NCBI GenBank assembly: GCA_046155505.1
Contig: JBJXFK010000032.1
Span: 1 to 9,049 of the forward strand
DNA length: 9,049 bases
Direction of reading: 5' to 3'
Source of the DNA: JBJXFK01 sp046155505
GTDB taxonomy: Bacteria > Planctomycetota > Phycisphaerae > UBA1845 > Fen-1342
The notes beneath the pieces were generated by a model that was not told the origin of the DNA, did no database searches, and worked only from the letters and a program-made list of their open reading frames with translations. The stretch's first letter is position 1; each line of letters opens with the position of its first letter. Of the stretch, positions 1-5,288 are shown piece by piece. The translations under genes and the position numbers were made by a program.

Positions 1-237
1 TTGAAAATCGTCGGATCGCAGACGGCGGAGCGATATCCGCCGTGGCAGGTGGGCGAGAAATTGCCGTCGCACGCGTGGTTCATCGGCTTTACGCAGGATG
101 CGGATACGCCGCGCGGCGACGCACCGCGCGGGCGGGTGTATGCGATCAGTGTGCTGATTGAGTACGGCGGCAGCGGTGGGCATGTGGCGTCGCCGGTGGC
201 CAAGCGAATCGCGGAGTATTTGTTGCGCGACGAGTAA
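1..237 (+). CDS. Penicillin-binding protein transpeptidase, C-terminal fragment (5' end cut by window edge)
   Basis: This is the last 78 codons of a longer gene that begins before the window; the TTG at base 1 is only the first codon seen, not a supported start. The fragment resembles the end of the transpeptidase domain of class B penicillin-binding proteins (PBP2/FtsI type), which cross-link peptidoglycan on the outer face of the cytoplasmic membrane. Recognisable parts are SHAWFIGF (residues 23-30), the beta-strand RVYAISVLIEYGG (44-56), then a glycine-rich turn and SPVAKRIAEYLL (64-75), which match the usual 'HAWFIGFAP ... VAVLVENGG ... AAPIA..I' ending. The KTG box expected near the start reads KIVGSQTAE (2-10), not KTGTAE, so either this protein has an altered active-site strand or there are errors at the contig edge. 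PBP2 versus FtsI cannot be decided from this piece. It ends 20 bases before the convergent tRNA-like gene. Confidence 0.7.
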   Translation: MKIVGSQTAERYPPWQVGEKLPSHAWFIGFTQDADTPRGDAPRGRVYAISVLIEYGGSGGHVASPVAKRIAEYLLRDE

Positions 238-257
238 GCGCGGCGCGGTTTGCGGAT

Positions 258-345
258 TGGGAGCCGGAGGAGTTGAACCTCTCGTCGTCCGCCTCGCTTA
301 CTTGTTGGACGGCGGATTTACAATCCGCTGCGAGGAACGGCTCCC
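258..345 (-). tRNA. tRNA-Tyr(GTA)-like gene with no normal D-arm and an enlarged variable region
   Basis: Read on the minus strand, the ends form a perfect 7-bp acceptor stem (GGGAGCC with GGCTCCC) followed by discriminator A, with no encoded CCA. The anticodon arm is perfect: GCGGA, loop TTGTAAA, TCCGC, giving anticodon GTA (Tyr) with T33 and A37. The T-arm is AGAGG, TTCAACT, CCTCC, with one mismatched outer pair. Between acceptor and anticodon stems there are only about ten bases (GTTCCTCGCA), too few for a D-arm. The stretch between anticodon and T-arms is about 29 bases, longer than a usual tRNA-Tyr variable arm. CCTCGC before the anticodon arm is complementary to GCGAGG after it, and GTCC to GGAC, so an alternative, possibly pseudoknotted, fold is available. 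It may be a degenerate tRNA-Tyr, a pseudogene, or a tRNA-like RNA. It is the last member of the four-gene minus-strand array. Confidence 0.5.
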
Positions 346-382
346 CTGCGGGTTGCTGCAGGTCGTGCGATCTGATCTGGGA

Positions 383-457
383 TGCGGCGAGTGGGAGTCG
401 AACCCACACTGTCGAGATTCTCGATCTCGCGCCTCCTGCCGGTTGGGCTACCGCCGC
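383..457 (-). tRNA. tRNA with leucine anticodon GAG but short variable loop
   Basis: The minus strand gives a 7-bp acceptor (GCGGCGG with TCGCCGC, one G-T pair at 7-66), T8-A9, a D-arm with a 3-bp stem GCC/GGC and the conserved GG of the D-loop, an anticodon arm CGAGA/TCTCG, a five-base variable loop ACAGT, and a perfect T-arm GTGGG-TTCGACT-CCCAC. The discriminator is A and CCA is not encoded. The seven-base loop is TCGAGAA, so the anticodon reads GAG (leucine codon CTC), but base 33 is C instead of the near-universal T, and T32 can pair with A38. The D-loop has one G more than its two neighbours. Bacterial tRNA-Leu normally has a long class II variable arm; this one does not, so its amino acid is uncertain. 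The gene itself is well supported by its stems; its isotype is not. Confidence 0.7.
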
Positions 458-487
458 GTGTGATTGCAATGTTTGATGCGCGCAGCA

Positions 488-561
488 TGGCCGGGGCGGG
501 ATTCGAACCCGCAACATCCGGATCTTGAATCCGACGCCTCTGCCAGTTGGGCCACCCGGCC
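488..561 (-). tRNA. tRNA with leucine anticodon CAA but short variable loop
   Basis: On the minus strand: perfect acceptor GGCCGGG/CCCGGCC, T8-G9, D-arm GCC/GGC with D-loop GG, anticodon arm TCGGA/TCCGG with loop TTCAAGA, variable loop ATGTT (five bases), perfect T-arm GCGGG-TTCGAAT-CCCGC, discriminator A, no encoded CCA. The anticodon CAA would read the leucine codon TTG. Base 37 is G, whereas tRNAs reading codons that begin with T usually have A37. Bacterial leucine tRNAs belong to class II with a long variable arm; this is class I by shape. All stems are intact, so it looks like a folded, potentially working tRNA. Its D-arm is identical over 17 bases to that of the next gene upstream (652-725), which suggests the two derive from one ancestor by duplication. 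Confidence 0.8.
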
Positions 562-602
562 GCGCGGCGCGCGGGACGCGTGAACGTGGTCGCGATGCGT
601 GG

Positions 603-626
603 TTAGTGGGTCATTGTGTTTCCTCC
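603..626 (-). other. Three-codon minigene (Met-Thr-His-stop) with strong Shine-Dalgarno site between two tRNA genes
   Basis: On the minus strand GGAGG (bases 626-622) is followed after seven bases (AAACACA) by ATG ACC CAC TAA (614-603). The spacing is ideal for translation initiation, yet the frame closes after three codons. It lies in the 90-base spacer between the CAG and CAA tRNA genes, so it would be on the same precursor transcript. It may be a chance match, a relic of a start site of a lost gene, or a real minigene. No larger gene in any frame continues from it. Confidence 0.3.
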
Positions 627-651
627 AGTTACGACTACATTGAGTGAGTTA

Positions 652-725
652 TGACCAGAGTGGGATTCGAACCCACAACGTCGGCGTTCTGAGCGCCGTG
701 CCTCTGCCAGTTGGGCTATCTGGTC
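652..725 (-). tRNA. tRNA with leucine anticodon CAG but short variable loop
   Basis: First gene of the minus-strand array. Acceptor GACCAGA/TCTGGTC is perfect; T8-A9; D-arm GCC/GGC with the conserved GG; anticodon arm CGGCG/CGCCG, all Watson-Crick; loop CTCAGAA, giving anticodon CAG (leucine codon CTG) with T33 and A37; variable loop ACGTT of five bases; perfect T-arm GTGGG-TTCGAAT-CCCAC; discriminator A; no encoded CCA, so the tail would be added by CCA-transferase. Known bacterial tRNA-Leu(CAG) has a long variable arm and usually G37; neither is present. Structure says tRNA with confidence; anticodon says leucine; class says otherwise. Confidence 0.82.
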
Positions 726-751
726 GTGTCCCTGGGCGCGCGGCTTCGGAC

Positions 752-772
752 GCACCCGCTGATAGCGGGTGC
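752..772. repeat. Perfect 9-bp palindrome, REP-like or upstream hairpin
   Basis: GCACCCGCT, a 3-base spacer GAT, then AGCGGGTGC. The stem is GC-rich and perfect. It lies 26 bases upstream of the first tRNA gene of the minus-strand array. No T-run follows on either strand, so it does not look like an intrinsic terminator. It may be a short dispersed palindromic repeat, or a structure in the 5' leader of the tRNA precursor. Confidence 0.45.
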
Positions 773-849
773 CACACGGCTGCACATTCAACGCGCGCGA
801 ATTCTCCGTCGTGCCGCGATCGTGGCGAAAACGCCGACACAACGTGGCA

Positions 850-889
850 AAAAGAAAAGTCTCGGCGATCAGAATGACCACCGAGACTT
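850..889 (-). terminator. Probable intrinsic terminator for the moaA-anmK-secreted protein unit
   Basis: On the minus strand a 9-bp perfect stem, AAGTCTCGG (bases 889-881) with CCGAGACTT (865-857), encloses a 15-base loop and runs directly into TTTTCTTTTTG (about 859-849). Orientation and position, roughly 190 bases after the stop of the secreted-protein gene, fit termination of that transcript before the tRNA array. The loop is longer than in the strongest terminators, so efficiency is uncertain. Confidence 0.65.
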
Positions 890-1082
890 GGCAATTTCCG
901 AAAAAACGGACGCGCGGTCTAGGTAGTCGCTGCACCTCGCAGGTAGCTAAGCAGGACTAGATAGCCACGGCTCAAGACAAACATCGCACAGATCTCCAGT
1001 GACACAAGTATACAACAAGATTGCCGAAAGTCCAGAAATTCCGCGAAAAACGCGTGCGCGGTGCGAATTTGCGCCCACGCGC

Positions 1083-3008
1083 TTACCAACCGTTGCCCGA
1101 TGGTCGGTCGCGCAGGTCAGTGCGAAACCCGCCGCGGTGCGGGACCGAGAACACATAGCCGACGATCGAACCGTCGCGTGTCGCGCGCAACGGCAGCAGG
1201 TCGTCGCGCTGCGGCGTCGGTTGCGGCGCGAGTGCGTAGAGCAGCGGATTGTCATCCGGCGACGGGGCGTCAGCCGTCCAACCCGTATCAAATTCCGCGC
1301 TCGCGTCGTCCAAACGGAACAGCCCGATCGTGCCTACCGCGGCTCGTGGATAGGCGAAGAAACGCACATCGGCGGCAAGCAGGCCGAGTTCGCGCGCGCC
1401 GCGAACGTCGATAAATCGCCGCGTCGCGCCGGCGGCCATGTCGTAATACGCGATTGGCATCAACATGCGATCGTCGGTCAGGCTGAGCCGATACATGATC
1501 TGGTTGTAGTCGTAATACGGCGTCGGCTGGCACGCACCCGAGAACGTCGTCGCGTACGTCCCTTCAAAGTAGATCGTCCGCCCGTCGTCGCGATCAAATT
1601 CGACGTGATGGCGCGGGTTGTAAAAGCTGTACTTGTCGTGCGTCACGACCTTGCGGGCGTAAACCCACGGGCCGAGCGGCGAGTCGCCTTCGAGATACCA
1701 GACCTCGCCCAGGAACGACGTGCCCATGCTCTGCACGGCGATGATGATCCAGCGTTGCCGCCACGCGTTCCAATAGCACGAGCCGTAGTGCAGCAGGATC
1801 GGCTTACCCGTGTCGATATCGCGCGTCTGAATAATGCTCTCGTCGGCAGCGAGCAATCCGGCGGAGATGTGCTTGGCGAGTTCGCCAATCTCGAACAACT
1901 TCGCACCGCGCCGCCAGGCAAATCGCACACGACCGGCGTCACCGCGATCCAGCTTCGGCGGTGCGTCGGCCGCGCCCGGCAACACGCAAGTAAATGTCTC
2001 GCACTGCGACGGGTCGAGGTATGCGGCTCGATCGGCCTTGATGCGCGTCAGCGGAAACGGTCGCGCGAAGTAGAGATAATCGACGCCATCATGCGTCACG
2101 CGCAGCGGCTGACCGTGGGGATAACAGGGCGTGTTGATGTCGGGCGACCGAAGCTTCTGAAACTCGCCGGCGTCGTCGTTGAATTGCATGAAGCCGCGTT
2201 CGAGCGTGGCTTCGAGGCCGCGCACGCGGGCGAACGTGGCCAGCATGCGCGGCGTGCCGGCGTCATCGGGCAAAACGCACAGCGCGTCGAGCCACATGGC
2301 GCCTTCGTCTTTGGTGGGTGCGAGGCCGCGAGCGAAGCCGTCGGTGCCGGTGAAGTATTGCAGGTCGATGCCGATATCGGGGTTGAGGCCGCCGTCCGCC
2401 GGCAGCAGCGACGTAGCGCCCGGCGAGAAGAACGTGCCGAGCGGATAGGCGGGGCGGCCCGTGTCGCCCCACATCCAGAAGAGCCTGCCGCGATAGATCG
2501 CGTTGAGCACGCTGTCCTGGCCGAACACTTTTGCATTGAGCAGCGGTTGCGCAATCGGCGGCGTGTCGCCGAGCAGGATGCTGTCGCGATAGATGCCGCC
2601 GCCGGTGACGCGATAGAGCCGCTCGGCGATGTTCATTCGTTTGAGGCGGATGGTGGCCGATTCGCCCGCGCGCGGGGTGAGTGAAACGCCGCGAAAGCCG
2701 AAACCGTCGGCGGGGTGCTCGTAGCCGTGGCTCGAAACGAAGAACCAGACGGGCTGGTCCATGAGACCGGGTTCGCGGAAGGCGACCATGCCGGCTGAGT
2801 CGGTGAGATATTGCACGTTGTGTGTGGTGCGCAGCTCGACGAGGGGAACGCCGCGGCTGGTTTGATCATCGATGACGTGAATGCGGAAATAGTGCGCGGG
2901 CTGTGATTCTTGGCCGAGGGCGGCGGCGGTCGCCGCAGCGAGAGCGAGCAAACATGCGACCGTGCGGGCGCGACAGATGTTGTTGATCGGCGAATGTGCG
3001 TTTTTCAT
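1083..3008 (-). CDS. Secreted protein: signal peptide, carboxypeptidase-regulatory-like domain, glycosidase-like beta-propeller region
   Basis: A 641-residue protein I cannot assign to a characterised family. Start ATG at 3008 overlaps the anmK stop as ATGA, and the N-terminus is then a normal signal peptide: basic residues up to about 15, hydrophobic ACLLALAAATAAALG (18-32), cleavage probably near residue 32. Residues about 40-122 resemble a small beta-sandwich of the carboxypeptidase-regulatory type (FRIHVIDDQTSRGVPLVEL ... YLTDSAGMVAF). From about 135 on there are repeated aromatic beta-strand patterns, such as GQDSVLNAIYRGRLFWMWGDT-like sequence at 163-183, DYLYFARPF, and YYDYNQIMYRLSL, suggestive of the five-bladed propeller of GH43/GH117-like or DUF4185-type proteins. 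Likely periplasmic or extracellular, possibly acting on a glycan; that is inference. A longer open frame starts at 3092, but it would put 28 charged residues before the signal peptide. It is the last gene of the moaA-anmK unit. Confidence 0.75.
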   Translation of the reverse strand: MKNAHSPINNICRARTVACLLALAAATAAALGQESQPAHYFRIHVIDDQTSRGVPLVELRTTHNVQYLTDSAGMVAFREPGLMDQPVWFFVSSHGYEHPADGFGFRGVSLTPRAGESATIRLKRMNIAERLYRVTGGGIYRDSILLGDTPPIAQPLLNAKVFGQDSVLNAIYRGRLFWMWGDTGRPAYPLGTFFSPGATSLLPADGGLNPDIGIDLQYFTGTDGFARGLAPTKDEGAMWLDALCVLPDDAGTPRMLATFARVRGLEATLERGFMQFNDDAGEFQKLRSPDINTPCYPHGQPLRVTHDGVDYLYFARPFPLTRIKADRAAYLDPSQCETFTCVLPGAADAPPKLDRGDAGRVRFAWRRGAKLFEIGELAKHISAGLLAADESIIQTRDIDTGKPILLHYGSCYWNAWRQRWIIIAVQSMGTSFLGEVWYLEGDSPLGPWVYARKVVTHDKYSFYNPRHHVEFDRDDGRTIYFEGTYATTFSGACQPTPYYDYNQIMYRLSLTDDRMLMPIAYYDMAAGATRRFIDVRGARELGLLAADVRFFAYPRAAVGTIGLFRLDDASAEFDTGWTADAPSPDDNPLLYALAPQPTPQRDDLLPLRATRDGSIVGYVFSVPHRGGFRTDLRDRPSGNGW

Positions 3009-4117
3009 GGCAGCGTCCACTGACCAGCGATGGGGCGATCGTCGGTCGCGTTGACAACGCTCGAAAGCGTGATCGGGATGCGATCCTGGCAAAGCGCGCC
3101 GAGAATCGCCATTTCCGCTGCTTCGCGTTGGCCGACTTCAACGCCGTGTCGGGTGCATGGTTCAACTGGGCATTTTGCGTGCCGAGTGAGTGCATCGAGG
3201 AGTGTTCGATTGTGTGTGCCGCCGCCGCCGACGATGACGCGTTGGGCCGTCGGCGCGGCGGCCGCGATGGTGGCGGCGATGGCTTCGCACGTCGCGCGGA
3301 GCACGTTCGCGGCGGGTTCCTGGCGCAGCAATTCATCGAGCCAGGCGAGCAACTCGTCGCCGCTGCCTAGAGAGCGTCGCGCTCTCGATTGTGCCGCGAG
3401 ACGAGCGCAGATTTCTCGAACGAGTGCGTCCGATGGTCGCCCGGTTGCGGCGACCGCTCCATCGCGGTCGTACTCGCAGCCGAGAGCTGATCGCGCGACG
3501 CCGTTCAGCAGATGGTTGCAGGCACAAATGTCGCCGCCGGTGATCTGCCGGGCATAGGTTGCGAGATCGGCGGCGTCGCGCGGAACCGCGGGCAGCCAGG
3601 TGAAATTGCAGAAGCCGCCGAGATTGAGGATCGTGCGAGGTTCGACGGTATCGCGAAAAAGAACGAAGTCGGCGAGCGGCGTGATCGGTGCGCCTTGGCC
3701 GCCCGTGGCGAGGTCGGCGGCGCGCAGGTCGCTGACGACCGGTGTGTGTAGCGCGTGCGCGATGACGGCGGGTGTGAGCATTTGCCAGCTTGTCGGTGGG
3801 GCGTGCCAGACGGTCTGGCCGTGAATGCTGATGAGATCGGCGCGCTCGCCGCGCAGCAGTTCGATCATCGTGTCGCGATGCAGGATTGAGAATGCGTGCG
3901 AGATTTGGGCGATGTCGCCGGCGGTCATCGGGTGTTGATCCGCGAGGCGGCGGAGCGGAGTGCTCAGCGAGCCAAGCGGGCGCGAGACCGAGCGGACGAG
4001 CGTCGCGCGCATGTGCAGACCGACGCCGGTGATTTCGACGAGCGCGGCGTCTATGCCGTCGATGCTGGTGCCGGTCATGCAGCCGACGACGCGGCGGATT
4101 TTCGATTCTGGGACCAT
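3005..4117 (-). CDS. anmK: Anhydro-N-acetylmuramic acid kinase
   Basis: AnmK converts 1,6-anhydro-N-acetylmuramic acid plus ATP to MurNAc-6-phosphate in cytoplasmic peptidoglycan recycling. The 370-residue length matches the family (about 370). Visible motifs, in order: GCMTGTSIDGID (12-23, phosphate-binding loop), HGQTVWH (99-105), DLRAADLATGGQGAP (130-144; D135 is in the place of the catalytic Asp), NLGGFCNFT (165-173), YDRDGAVAATG (216-226) and VGGGGTHN (296-303). Where most AnmK have DTGPGN, this has GDICACN (195-201), keeping only Asp and Asn. Start ATG at 4117 lies 4 bases after the moaA stop, with no strong Shine-Dalgarno site, consistent with translational coupling; the longer frame upstream runs antiparallel through moaA's 3' end in another frame and is not credible. 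The stop overlaps the next gene as ATGA. Confidence 0.93.
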   Translation of the reverse strand: MVPESKIRRVVGCMTGTSIDGIDAALVEITGVGLHMRATLVRSVSRPLGSLSTPLRRLADQHPMTAGDIAQISHAFSILHRDTMIELLRGERADLISIHGQTVWHAPPTSWQMLTPAVIAHALHTPVVSDLRAADLATGGQGAPITPLADFVLFRDTVEPRTILNLGGFCNFTWLPAVPRDAADLATYARQITGGDICACNHLLNGVARSALGCEYDRDGAVAATGRPSDALVREICARLAAQSRARRSLGSGDELLAWLDELLRQEPAANVLRATCEAIAATIAAAAPTAQRVIVGGGGTHNRTLLDALTRHAKCPVEPCTRHGVEVGQREAAEMAILGALCQDRIPITLSSVVNATDDRPIAGQWTLP

Positions 4118-4121
4118 ATGG

Positions 4122-5153
4122 CTATCCGCCGCGCGTGTGCATTTCGAGGTGTACGTCGCTGCGTAGTTGCGGCAGCGACACGAATGGGCCCCGATCGGCA
4201 ACGTTGCGGCGGAGCTCGGCGCCGCGATCGTCGCGCGCGCGCCAGGCCGTTGCGATCGAGTCGGCGAGCGTCTTGATGTCGCCGCCGCTGCGCAGGGCGG
4301 CGCGCAGGTCGATTCCGGTCGCGGCATAGAGGCAGAGGTACATCATGCCGTCAGCGGTCAGGCGGGCGCGGTCGCAGGTGCGGCAGAACGGCTCGGTGGT
4401 GGAGGCGATGATGCCGAAGGTGGTGCCGTCGGGCAGGCGGAAACGCTGCGCGGGGGCGGAATTGTGTTCGGCGATGGGCGTGATCTCGCCGAACTGCCGA
4501 CGAAGCGTGTCGAGTATTTCGGCGCGTGAGACGACATGCGACGCGTTCCACTGCGTCGCGCCGCCGACGTCCATGTATTCGATGAAACGCATTTCGGCGC
4601 TGCGGCTACGGGCGAACGCGATCAGCTCGGCGAGTTCGTCTTCGTTTACGCTGCGGATGATGACGGCGTTGATTTTGGTGTTGCGGAAGCCGGCGGGCGT
4701 GGCGGCGTCGACGCCGGCGAGCGTGCGCGACAGGTTGTCGCTGCCAGTCATGGCGCGGTAGCGATCGGGGCGTAGCGAATCGAGGCTGATCGTGACGCGC
4801 GAAAGGCCGGCGGCGCGGAGCGATATCGCGTGTTCCGCCAGCAGAACCGCGTTGGTAGTGAGGGCGATGTCCGCGATGGCGGGTCGCGCCGCGAGCAGCG
4901 AGACGAGCCGATCGAGGTCTTTTCGCAGCAGCGGTTCGCCGCCGGTGAGGCGAATGTCGGTGACGCCGAGCGTGACGAACGCGTCGGCTATTGCGGCGAT
5001 TTCTTCGAAGGTTAGCAGGGCTTCGCGCGGCAGCCAGACGTAGTCCTTTTCGGGCATGCAGTAGCGGCAGCGGAGATTGCAACGATCAGTGACGGAGATG
5101 CGCAGGGAGCGCAGCGGGCGGGCGAGGGTGTCGGTGAGCGCTGTCGCGAACAT
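4122..5153 (-). CDS. moaA: GTP 3',8-cyclase MoaA (molybdenum cofactor biosynthesis)
   Basis: Radical-SAM enzyme that rearranges GTP to 3',8-cyclo-GTP, which MoaC turns into cyclic pyranopterin monophosphate. At 343 residues it is full length. The N-terminal cluster is C25-x3-C29-x2-C32 within DRCNLRCRYC; the SAM-binding GGEP is at 71-74; the second cluster that holds GTP is C257, C260 and C274 in CRTCDRARLTADG followed by LCLY; the chain ends in the typical Gly-Gly. Start ATG at 5153 has no Shine-Dalgarno site, but TAGAAT lies 6 bases upstream, as expected for a leaderless transcript. No other moa or mog gene is in the window. It is the first gene of a tight unit with anmK; I see no functional link between the two beyond position. 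Confidence 0.96.
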   Translation of the reverse strand: MFATALTDTLARPLRSLRISVTDRCNLRCRYCMPEKDYVWLPREALLTFEEIAAIADAFVTLGVTDIRLTGGEPLLRKDLDRLVSLLAARPAIADIALTTNAVLLAEHAISLRAAGLSRVTISLDSLRPDRYRAMTGSDNLSRTLAGVDAATPAGFRNTKINAVIIRSVNEDELAELIAFARSRSAEMRFIEYMDVGGATQWNASHVVSRAEILDTLRRQFGEITPIAEHNSAPAQRFRLPDGTTFGIIASTTEPFCRTCDRARLTADGMMYLCLYAATGIDLRAALRSGGDIKTLADSIATAWRARDDRGAELRRNVADRGPFVSLPQLRSDVHLEMHTRGG

Positions 5154-5159
5154 ACGATG

Positions 5160-5165
5160 ATTCTA
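5160..5165 (-). promoter_or_regulatory. Possible -10 element (TAGAAT) for a leaderless moaA transcript
   Basis: TAGAAT on the minus strand is separated from the moaA ATG by six bases (CATCGT). That puts the expected transcription start at or next to the ATG, and there is no Shine-Dalgarno site. No good -35 hexamer is visible at 17 bases. TANNNT at this distance is the known arrangement for leaderless genes in some bacteria. Confidence 0.35.
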
Positions 5166-5182
5166 ACGGGAAGAAGATTAAA

Positions 5183-5214
5183 CACAGAGGCGCAGAGGCA
5201 CAGAGGCGCAGAGA
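5183..5214. repeat. Tandem 16-bp repeat of the dispersed 'CACAGAGGCGCAGAG' type
   Basis: Two head-to-tail 16-base units, CACAGAGGCGCAGAGG (5183-5198) and CACAGAGGCGCAGAGA (5199-5214), lie in the 135-base gap between moaA and the glycosyltransferase gene. Very similar CACAGAG-rich intergenic repeats are common in genomes of several phyla and often give the spurious peptide NTEAQRHRG, which also appears here on the plus strand. It also shares the CACAGA/GCGCA pattern with the long inverted repeat at 8895-8967. Confidence 0.7.
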
Positions 5215-5288
5215 AGAGGGGAGTGAAGGTGGGTCATCGGCGAGCGGGCAATCGGGATCGATCGGGGAGAACCAACACACCACATGCG

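Larger units (their letters stand above)
726..1082. other. Non-coding stretch between tRNA array and the secreted-protein gene
   Basis: About 357 bases hold no convincing gene. Two structures are visible: the 752-772 palindrome and the terminator-like hairpin at 850-889. The rest (about 890-1082) is less GC-rich than the flanking genes. I see no clear promoter for the tRNA array in it; frames open here have no start site signal or recognisable product. Confidence 0.5.

Noticed and set aside
158..463. Plus-strand frame giving GVEPL...ESNPH-type peptide
   Set aside because: These peptides are the usual false translations of the reverse strand of tRNA genes; the tRNA stems explain the sequence.
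644..877. Plus-strand frame with SGIRTHNVGVLSAVPLPVGL
   Set aside because: Again the reverse strand of a tRNA gene (652-725), running on into non-coding DNA.
999..2684. 561-codon open frame on the plus strand
   Set aside because: It is antisense to the secreted-protein gene, has a composition typical of the reverse strand of GC-rich coding DNA, and shows no recognisable domain or start signal.
4122..4327. N-terminal extension of AnmK from 4327
   Set aside because: It would overlap the moaA 3' end in another frame with a low-complexity Ala/Arg/Ser-rich sequence unlike any AnmK; ATG 4117 gives the normal family length.
5183..5214. Possible CRISPR-type repeats
   Set aside because: The two 16-base units are directly adjacent with no spacers, and there are no cas genes.
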